A stretch of DNA of 64,000 bases from Symbiodinium natans (Eukaryota; Sar; Dinophyceae; Suessiales; Symbiodiniaceae): the NCBI GenBank assembly GCA_905221605.1, contig CAJNDS010002394.1, positions 64,001-128,000 of the forward strand. The letters are read 5' to 3'. This document shows positions 57,881 through 64,000 of this stretch, piece by piece; positions within the stretch are counted from its first letter, which is position 1, and every line of letters begins with the position of its first letter. Made by a program: the position numbers and the translations under genes. The notes under the pieces are model-generated. The model was not told the origin of the DNA. It ran no database searches and was given only the letters and a program-made list of their open reading frames with translations.

Positions 57881-58141
57881 ATGAACCCAGGACAAGCCTG
57901 CACGCTTGCGGCTGGTGGGCCCAGACGTCAGGCACTGTGGGCTGCAGCGGCTGTTGGGGCTTTAGGATCTAGGGCAAACCCTTTCGCCCAGAACCCTAAA
58001 CCCCAAACCCCAAACCCTAAACCCCAAACCCAAATCCTAAACCCTAGACCCTGGATTAAGGGGCTTTCGAGCTGGCTTAAGAAGGGAGGAAGGCCTGCCG
58101 GCAAACTCGGAAAGCTGAATCTTCGAAACCTTAAAACTTAA
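57881..58141 (+). CDS. possible two-exon small gene
   Basis: Exon 57881-57958: ATG, MNPGQACTLAAGGPRRQALW.. AAAAVG, donor GCTTTAGG. Intron 57959-58060 (102 nt, G then C-strand units). Exon 58061-58141 after GATTAAG|G: GLSSWLKKGGRPAGKLGKLN.. LRNLKT, TAA. The intron is a multiple of 3 and has no stop, so retention would also be coding. An alternative first exon starts at 57891 (DKPARLRLVGPDVRHCGLQR). Confidence 0.45.
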   Translation: MNPGQACTLAAGGPRRQALWAAAAVGALGSRANPFAQNPKPQTPNPKPQTQILNPRPWIKGLSSWLKKGGRPAGKLGKLNLRNLKT

Positions 58142-58600
58142 CTTAGGCCCCCCAGACTACAGCAATGGCAATTTCCCATGTGCATGAGCCCTACTCGTAG
58201 CATACTAAACCTTGAACATTCACACCCAAACACTAACCCTCAACCCTGAACCCAAGACCCCAAACCCCCAACCCTCACCCAAAACCCTCGACTCAACCCT
58301 AACTCCAAACCCACAATTCGATTAAGTCCCAACCCCCCCCCCCCCCCTAAAGATAAAACAAATCCTAAACCCCTAACACCCCTACATAACCCCTAAACCG
58401 TGAAATCTTCAGCCCTCAACAGGCCGAAATAATGTGATCCCAAACCCTCAAACCCTAAAATCTTCAACCTCCCCCACCCTCCTCCCCAAAGAAAAGAAAA
58501 GCTAAACCCCAACAACCCCCCAACACCCTCAAACCCTGAACCCTAAATTCTTCAACCCTCAGCCCCTCAAAACTAAAAACCCTAAACCCCAAACCCCAAA
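58142..58600 (+). repeat. eroded C-strand stretch
   Basis: CCCTAAA, CCCTCAA and C-rich derivatives with a C13 run at 58331. No gene seen. Confidence 0.7.
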
Positions 58601-58603
58601 CCC

Positions 58604-58712
58604 TAAACCCTAGACCCTAGACCCTAAACCCTAAACCCTAAACCCTAAACCCTAAACCCTAAACCCTAAACCCTAAACCCTAAACCCTAAACCCTAAACC
58701 CTAAACCCTAAA
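58604..58712 (+). repeat. uniform (CCCTAAA)n block
   Basis: About 15 units. Confidence 0.95.
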
Positions 58713-58781
58713 CCTTCATCCCTAAACCCTAATTTAGGGTTTAAAACCCTAAACTCCAAACCTCCCTCAGCCCCTCAACAG

Positions 58782-58886
58782 GCCGGAGTGTGTTCGCCAG
58801 CTGTGCAGCTTGGCCAAAGATGCCGCGAGCACCTCCACCCGGCCGCTGTCAGCGCCCTCCGGACGCACCACCCCACTGTTTTTAGG
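58782..58886 (+). CDS. predicted internal exon, two frames
   Basis: CCTCAACAG|G acceptor, AGG|GTTTAGGG donor, exactly 35 codons. Frame 0: AGVCSPAVQLGQRCREHLHP..; another frame: PECVRQLCSLAKDAASTSTR.. The second looks more typical. Confidence 0.5.
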
Positions 58887-59037
58887 GTTTAGGGTTTAGG
58901 GCTAGGGTTCAGGGGGCTCAGGGTTTTGGAGTCTAGGGTTTTGGGCTTAAGTAGAGTTTAGGGTTTCGGGTTTAATTAAGGCTCAAAGCAACCCTACATC
59001 CTGAACCCCCCCCGCCCGAATGTCCCAAAATCGGATT

Positions 59038-59146
59038 ATGGTTCGTGGGATTCTTGTCAGTCAGGGGTGGCAGGGTTTGGCACTCAGTTTGTTTGGGATT
59101 TGGGGGTTTGGGGTTTAGGGCCCTCAACCCTAAACCCTAAACCCTA

Positions 59147-59177
<31 letters not shown>

Positions 59178-59831
59178 CCTCAGCCCTAAGCCCTAAGCCC
59201 TAAGCCCTAAACCCTAAACCCTAAACCCTAAACCCTAAACCCTAAACCCTAAACCCTAAAACCCAAACCCTAACCCTAAGCCAAGGATACTAGAAGAGAT
59301 CGATCTGGGGGATCCCACGGGTGACGGTGGGGGCGACCTGGAAATCTCCCCGTTGCTCGGCATTGCTTGGTGATTAGTGACCCACCCTACACTTAAAAAC
59401 CCTAAACCCTAAACCCTGAACCCTAAACCCTAAACCCTAAACCCTGCAAGGCTCTACAAGACCCTAAGTAAAGGCTTGAGCGACTATGTGGTGAAGGTGT
59501 CTTTTCCTACTTGGAGTTCATTACATGGAGATTATATATATATATACATATACATAGATATACACGCGTATATACATATATATATATATACACACACACA
59601 CACAATTCTATATTGTTCTGGGGGGTGGGGAGGGGGGAACCTTGAAGACCTAAGCCCTAAACTTTGGACCCTAAACCTGCTGAGGCTGTCCCTGGCCAGC
59701 TTCGTGCTCCTCTCCGAACTATCGGAGCTGGGGGCACACAGTCTTCTGCAGCCACTCGGGTTTAGGGTTTAGGGTTTAGGGTTCAGGGTTTAGGGTTTAG
59801 GGTTTAGGAACTTCTGCAGCCACTCGGTTGA
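59038..59831 (+). CDS. five-exon gene model with telomere-repeat introns
   Basis: Exons 59038-59105 (ATG, MVRGILVSQGWQGLALSLFG..), 59286-59369 (ILEEIDLGDPTGDGGGDLEI..), 59451-59496 (LYKTLSKGLSDYVVK), 59685-59759 (AVPGQLRAPLRTIGAGGTQS..), 59808-59831 (ELLQPLG, TGA). Phases 2, 2, 0, 0 match; total 297 nt = 98 residues plus stop. All acceptors are AG|G; donors GTTTGGGG, GTGATT, GTGTCT, GTTTAGGG. Intron 4 (48 nt) is nothing but TTTAGGG units. CTTCTGCAGCCACTCGG is duplicated across intron 4, which may have truncated an originally longer protein. Not recognised. Confidence 0.65.
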
Positions 59832-60251
59832 CGTTTGAGGGTCGGGTTTAGGTCTTAAGGGGTGTAGGGTTGCTGGTTTCAGGTTTCAGGGGTTTAGGGA
59901 TTGGTTTGTAGTTTTGTTGCTGCTGCTTGTGTGGTGGATGGGGTTTAGGTTGACGTCAGTTTTCAAGGAGGTTTGCGGGGGGTTGAAAGGGTTTAGGGCT
60001 CGTATATGGGCTGGGGTTTCATAGAGGAATAGCATTAATACTGCAGGGCTTATAATAGGTTTAGGGCTTCAGGGTTTAGGGTCAAGGGTTTGCGGTTTGT
60101 GGCCAAACCCTAGATCCAAAACCCTGCACCCTAAAGCCTAACCCTAAACCCAAACCCTAAACCCGAAACCTTAAACCCCAAACCCCAAACCCCAAACCCT
60201 AAACCCTAAACCCTAAACCCTAAACCCCAAACCCTAAACCCTAAACCTAAG

Positions 60252-60688
60252 GCCCTACGTGGTGCCGCTTTGCTTCTCCCCGGCCCGGCGGATCAACATC
60301 CTCATGCGCAGCTGCGGCTGGGACCCTTCCATGGACTCAGGGTTTAGGTGCTTAGGTTGCTTAGGCTGTTAGGGTTTCGGGTTTAGGGTTTAGGGTTTAG
60401 GGTTGTAGGGTGGTTTAAGGTCTTAGGGTTGAGGGTGCTAAGCCCTAAGCCCTGACATCTCAAATCCCTAAACCGTAAATTCCTAAAGCCAACAAAGAGG
60501 CTACGTCCTCCCTAGACCCTAGACCCCAAACCCTAACCCTAAACCCCAGCCCTAAACCGTAAACTCTAAACCCTAAACCCCATAAACCCTAGAGGCTACG
60601 TCCTCCTCTGCAACGAAGATGCCACTCCTGGGGTGGTCAACTTGGCCGACCTGGGATCGCTGGAGGATTCCTTGGGGGCACTCCTGGG
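60252..60688 (+). CDS. three-exon model including an 11-nt microexon
   Basis: Exon 60252-60341 after CCTAAG|G: PYVVPLCFSPARRINILMRS.. ending GG|GTTTAGG. Microexon 60489-60499 (CCTAAAG|CCAACAAAGAG|GCTACG). Exon 60595-60688: YVLLCNEDATPGVVNLADLG.. SLEDSLGALL, ending GG|GTTTAGGG. Phases 2 then 1 agree. The second intron has a GC donor and lies between perfect 16-bp repeats AGAGGCTACGTCCTCC (60496-60511, 60591-60606). Function unknown. Confidence 0.6.
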
Positions 60689-60913
60689 GTTTAGGGTTTA
60701 GGGTTTAGGGTCTAGGGTCTAAGGTTTAGGGTTTAGGGTTTAGGGTTTAGGGTTACTCGGCCTGGCTTCCAGGTTTAGGCTCCAGGGCTTAAGGGGGCTC
60801 ATAAGGGTAGTAGGGTTTGGAATCATAAGGCTACAGGGTTTAGGGTTAATTATAGGCATAGGTTTTGAGGTTTCGGAGGTTGTTCAGTGGCTTGGGGCCA
60901 CGCTCGGATGCTG

Positions 60914-61000
60914 CAGCGCGTGTCCGTGCAAAACTTCGAGTATCGAGGGTCCTCCTCGGCGCACACCCTAGGCCCTGAACCGTGCAAGTCTTAAATCCTC
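60914..61000 (+). CDS. predicted exon, frame unresolved
   Basis: GATGCTGCAG| acceptor. All three + frames are open for 20 codons or more (e.g. RVSVQNFEYRGSSSAHTLGP). Confidence 0.3.
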
Positions 61001-61030
61001 AATACACCCAAAGACTTTAAATATGCGAAG

Positions 61031-61075
61031 GTCCTTGTTGACCTAAATGCCGTCATCTCCTTAAATTTCCTCCCC
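61031..61075 (+). CDS. predicted exon
   Basis: ATATGCGAAG|G acceptor, VLVDLNAVISLNFLP, then a C block; donor unclear. Confidence 0.4.
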
Positions 61076-61161
61076 CAAACCCTAAACCCTAACCCTATAA
61101 ACCTAAACCCTAAACCCTAAGCCTAAACCCCAAACCCTAAACCCTAAACCCTCCGAAACAG

Positions 61162-61293
61162 GACGCCGAGGCTGCAAGCGCCGCCAGCGCGGCCAGTGGC
61201 CGCAGCGGCCCAGCGCATCCCGCTCGGGGCCTGGCGCTTTTTGCCCAGGCCGCCGCGCCCCTCTTCGAGGCGGTTGCGGGGGGGTCTGGGGTG
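61162..61293 (+). CDS. predicted internal exon, Ala-rich
   Basis: CCGAAACAG|G acceptor, 44 codons DAEAASAASAASGRSGPAHP.. ARGLALFAQAAAPLFEAVAG.. ending GTG|GTTGGG. Phase 0 to 0, about 75% GC, the most GC-rich exon here. Confidence 0.6.
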
Positions 61294-61464
61294 GTTGGGT
61301 TTGGGGATTAGGGATTAGGGTTTAGGGTTTAGGGTTTAGGGTTCAGGGTTCAGGGTTCAGGGTTTAGGGTGGTTGGTTTTAGGGTTTAGGGTGCAGGGTT
61401 TAGGGTGTGTGCGGGGGAGGGCCGTCTCCAAAGCCCTGAACACTCAACCACCAACCAATAGCCC

Positions 61465-61497
61465 ATGAGCGGTTGGTTTCCCCTGAAGCCCTCCCGC
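61465..61497 (+). CDS. predicted first exon
   Basis: ATG, MSGWFPLKPSR, ending at GTTTGGGG. Confidence 0.4.
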
Positions 61498-61499
61498 GT

Positions 61500-61970
61500 T
61501 TGGGGTTGAAGGTGTTGGGTTAATTAGCCTCACTTAGTAACCCAAATAAGTCCCCAAAGCCAAGAACCCCAACACCCCAAAACCCTAAACCTTGCAACCC
61601 TAGAACCCTGAAACCCCAAAGCCCGTTTAATTACCCTTAAACCCAAAACCCCCAAAACCCCACCAGAAAACAATGCGCCCCCAAGCGCCCTAACCCTAAA
61701 CCCTAAACCCCAAACCCCAAACCCTACTTAGCCCGTAACGTGCTGAGCACCCAAAGCCTCCCTGAGCCCTAATGTCTCGCCGAACAAAGCCCAAAAGCCC
61801 AATCCCCTCGAGTATAACATGCTGCATAAACCTGTCTAGCCCTAAGCCTTAAACCTTAAACCCTAAACCCTAAACCCTAAACCCTAAACCCCAAGCCCCA
61901 AACCCCAAACCCCAAACCCCAAACCCCAAACCCCAAACCCCAAACCCCAAACCCCAAACCCCGCCCCCCC
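61500..61970 (+). repeat. C-strand stretch ending in (CCCCAAA)n
   Basis: Eroded CCCTAAA then a uniform CCCCAAA array at 61887-61962. A possible ATG frame at 61772 (MSRRTKPKSPIPSS) is weak. Confidence 0.7.
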
Positions 61971-61976
61971 CGCCAG

Positions 61977-62056
61977 GTCATCGCGGCGCAATCCCCAAAA
62001 GCCTTGGCCTCTTTGACCAGCTCTTCCTGTCGCTGGCATCCAGCGGCTCTGCTTAG
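61977..62056 (+). CDS. predicted terminal exon
   Basis: CCCCGCCAG|G acceptor, HRGAIPKSLGLFDQLFLSLA.. SSGSA then TAG. Another frame reads VIAAQSPKALASLTSSSCRW to TGA. Confidence 0.5.
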
Positions 62057-62171
62057 CTGAGGCTTTTTCTGTTGGGTGTGGGGGTGGGGGGGGGGGGGGG
62101 GGGTTGGGTGGGTAGGGATTGGGTTTAGGTTTAGTTTTTTTAGGGTTAGGTTTTAGGGTTTAGGGGTTTAG

Positions 62172-62372
62172 GGTTTAGGTTTAGGGTTTAGGGTTTAGGG
62201 TTTAGGGTTTAGGGTTTAGGGTTTAGGGTTTAGGGTTTAGGGTTTAGGGTTTAGGGTTTAGGGTTTAGGGTTCAGGGGTTAGGGTTAGGGTTTAGGGTTT
62301 AGGGTTTAGGGTTTAGGGTTTAGGGTTTAGGGTTTAGGGTTTAGGGTTTAGGGTTTAGGGTTTAGGGTTTAG
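62172..62372 (+). repeat. long (TTTAGGG)n block
   Basis: About 27 units with two small slips. The longest G-strand run in the window. Confidence 0.95.
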
Positions 62373-62480
62373 GCTTCAGGGCTTCGGGTGCAGAGAACCC
62401 TGAGCCGCCCTCCCCAAACCCTAAACTCGAAACGCTAAACCCAGAACCCTGAACCCTAAACCCTGAAGCCTGAGCCGCAG

Positions 62481-62547
62481 GAGAGGACCTTCCAGAGGCT
62501 CCTGGAAAGCCTGACCCAATGCCCGAACATCGAGCAGGAGGCAGAGC
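62481..62547 (+). CDS. predicted internal exon
   Basis: TGAGCCGCAG|G acceptor, ERTFQRLLESLTQCPNIEQE.. AE, donor GTAGGA. Helical. Confidence 0.55.
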
Positions 62548-62677
62548 GTAGGAGCCCAGCTCTGAACCCTAAACCCGAAACCCTAAACCCGAAACCCCAA
62601 GCCCTAGGCCCTAAACTCTAAACCCTAAACCCTAAACCCTAAACCCTAAACCCTAAACCCTAAACCCCTTTCTTTAG

Positions 62678-62707
62678 GGCCTGGGTCCCGTCTGAGGTTC
62701 CGCCCAC
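62678..62707 (+). CDS. predicted 30-nt exon
   Basis: CCTTTCTTTAG|G acceptor and GTAAGA donor are both near consensus; reads AWVPSEVPP in one frame. Confidence 0.5.
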
Positions 62708-62720
62708 GTAAGATCCCTAG

Positions 62721-62765
62721 CTGCCCTTTAGTAGCGTTGCCTTCCCGAAGAAGCCTTGGGAAGGG
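62721..62765 (+). CDS. predicted small exon
   Basis: GATCCCTAG| acceptor, LPFSSVAFPKKPWEG, ending GGG|GTTTAGGG. Confidence 0.45.
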
Positions 62766-62871
62766 GTTTAGGGTTTAGGGTTTAGGGTTTAGGGTATAGG
62801 GTGCAGGGTTTCAGGGTTTAGCATATCATCCAGCCCCCGTCCCCCTTTCCCCCCTCCCTCACGTCAGGCAG

Positions 62872-62928
62872 GCCAAGCCCTACCGCCTTTCTACCTCTAA
62901 CCTGCTTAGAGGACTTATGAGCGCTTAG
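62872..62928 (+). CDS. predicted terminal exon
   Basis: CGTCAGGCAG|G acceptor, AKPYRLSTSNLLRGLMSA then TAG. Confidence 0.45.
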   Translation, partial: AKPYRLSTSNLLRGLMSA

Positions 62929-63038
62929 ATTACTTGAGGTTATAAGAACCCTAAACCCTAAACCCTCAACCCTAAACCCTCAACCCTAAACCCTCAACCC
63001 TAAACCCTAAACCCTAAACCCTAAACCCTTTCAAAAAG

Positions 63039-63158
63039 GCCAGGGGAGCCATCTTCCGAGTGCAAAGCAGCGTGCTGCGAGCCTTTCCCTGGCCGGCGCG
63101 GTTCGACCTGTACCACGCGGTCGCGAGGCATGCACTTGCCAGTTTTGACTTCGGGCAG
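63039..63158 (+). CDS. predicted internal exon
   Basis: TTTCAAAAAG|G acceptor, 40 codons ARGAIFRVQSSVLRAFPWPA.. RFDLYHAVARHALASFDFGQ, ending CAG|GTCTCG. Clean splice sites, no repeat content. Not recognised. Confidence 0.65.
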
Positions 63159-63171
63159 GTCTCGTCCGTTC

Positions 63172-63287
63172 TAGGGTTTAGGGTTTAGGGTTTAGGGTTT
63201 AGGGTCTAGGGTTTAGGGTTTAGGGTTTAGGGTTTAGGGTTTAGGGTTTAGGGTTTAGGGTTTAGGGTTTAGGGTTTAGGGTTTAGG
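63172..63287 (+). repeat. uniform (TTTAGGG)n block
   Basis: About 16 units. Confidence 0.95.
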
Positions 63288-63408
63288 CTAAGCCCATCGA
63301 AGCCTCCACTCCGAAACGCTGCATCTCTGTTCAACTAGAGGCTATGGAGCCTCTGGATTTCTCTGGAATCGATCCTATGAAGCCACACGCGGTGCGATAC
63401 TAACGAGC

Positions 63409-63620
63409 CTAGGCAACCCATTTTCCGACACCTCTTGAAGTTGCGCCTTCTCTTCTGAATCCGGGGGCATCGGTTTACCTAAGCTCGAATGGGACGCCAA
63501 GTCCCTCAGCTACCCGACACGCAAGACTGAGGTGATCAAAAATAGCCGCGTTGACGCTGTGATCGGGAGCGTGGTGACGCTCTTCAAGGACGACTGGTGG
63601 AGGCGACCAACAACCCTAAA
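63409..63620 (+). other. coding-like region, two overlapping frames
   Basis: 63409-63530 reads HFPTPLEVAPSLLNPGASVY.. to TGA; SLLNPGASVY resembles a PAM2-type motif (xLNxxAxxF), a weak match. A second frame reads KLEWDAKSLSYPTRKTEVIK.. DAVIGSVVTLFKDDWWRRP to 63605. No telomere-like units. Confidence 0.4.
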
Positions 63621-63643
63621 CCTTAAACCCTGAAACCCGCAAG

Positions 63644-63689
63644 GGCCTTGAGGGTTGTGGGAAGGATTGCTTAAGATTTTCACTGAGGG
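63644..63689 (+). CDS. predicted small exon
   Basis: ACCCGCAAG|G acceptor, GLEGCGKDCLRFSLR, ending G|GTTTAGGG. Confidence 0.5.
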
Positions 63690-63704
63690 GTTTAGGGTCA
63701 GAAG

Positions 63705-63742
63705 CCAATCGTTGCCAGAGCTAGAGACTCTGATTACGCAGG
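63705..63742 (+). CDS. predicted small exon
   Basis: GTCAGAAG| acceptor, PIVARARDSDYA, ending GG|GTTTATGGGG. Confidence 0.45.
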
Positions 63743-63893
63743 GTTTATGGGGTTTAGGGGCTTTGAGGCATAGCGTTGGTGGTTTCGGGGCCAAGGGTTT
63801 ATGGGGGCTGAGGGCTTGGCGTTTAGGGCTTAGGTGTAGGGTTTAGGGTTGAGGGTTGAGGGTTTAGGGTTTATAAGGTTTAGGGGGGCAGAG

Positions 63894-63941
63894 ATGCGGA
63901 AGCGTGGCATGCACTTGCGCGTGCTGAACCCGAAGCCCTGA
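63894..63941 (+). CDS. predicted exon
   Basis: GGCAGAG|ATG, MRKRGMHLRVL, then CCGAAGCCC-type repeat and TGA. 3' boundary unclear. Confidence 0.35.
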   Translation: MRKRGMHLRVLNPKP

Positions 63942-64000
63942 GCCCTAAACCCTAAGACCTCAAGCCTCAAGCCTTAACGAAAGCAAGAGTCTCCACTTCC

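Noticed and set aside
1-64000. tRNA, rRNA, snRNA genes
   Set aside because: No cloverleaf with B-box, no conserved rRNA cores and no snRNA motifs were seen on reading; a covariance-model scan would be needed to exclude short ones.

Overview
All calls were made by reading the bases. Positions were counted by hand and may be off by 1-2 nt. No similarity search was possible, so protein names are used only where a motif is visible.

Kind of organism. The window is nuclear DNA of a eukaryote, most likely an alga and best guess a dinoflagellate. The telomere-type heptamer TTTAGGG/CCCTAAA (with CCCTGAA, CCCTCAA, CCCCAAA and CCCTAAG variants) occurs as hundreds of short interstitial blocks across all 64 kb. 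Non-repeat pieces of about 50-130 bp lie between the blocks. Many have an open frame on the + strand, start after an AG (often AG|G) and stop exactly where a block begins with GT or GC. The AG|G acceptors, frequent GC donors, tiny exons and one-sided coding strand fit dinoflagellates. A chromerid or another TTTAGGG alga is not excluded. Nothing looks bacterial, and no rRNA, tRNA, operon or CRISPR was seen.

Layout. 1-790 is an AT-rich repeat with a ~370 bp duplication. 0.8-6.9 kb holds degenerate telomere-like blocks, a few exons and MITE-like elements. 6.9-8.2 kb is a satellite cluster. 8.4-17.7 kb is exon-rich. 18.0-19.4 kb is a large inverted trinucleotide repeat. 19.4-39.3 kb is exon-rich and includes pieces resembling a cyclic-nucleotide-binding domain. 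39.7-40.3 kb is a (GT)-rich microsatellite. 40.4-64 kb is again exon-rich, interrupted at 54.4-56.3 kb by an insertion carrying transposon-like pseudogenes.

How it works together. The usual motif is C-strand repeats, exon, G-strand repeats. Introns therefore open with (GTTTAGG)n, which supplies a 5' splice site, and close with (CCCTAAA)n, which supplies branch-point-like CTAAA and pyrimidines. The two ends can pair as a hairpin. Several repeat-filled introns are flanked by 12-22 bp direct repeats of exon sequence, as if the repeat had been inserted with a target-site duplication. The best multi-exon models are 59038-59831, 60252-60688, 54033-56389, 35336-35632, 20897-21188, 42680-42934 and 56731-56977; in each, reading phase is kept across introns.

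Limits. In DNA of this composition a 90-nt stretch is open in about one + frame by chance, so single exons are hypotheses and some have a competing frame. The repeat architecture, the flanking direct repeats and the phase-consistent chains are the firm observations.
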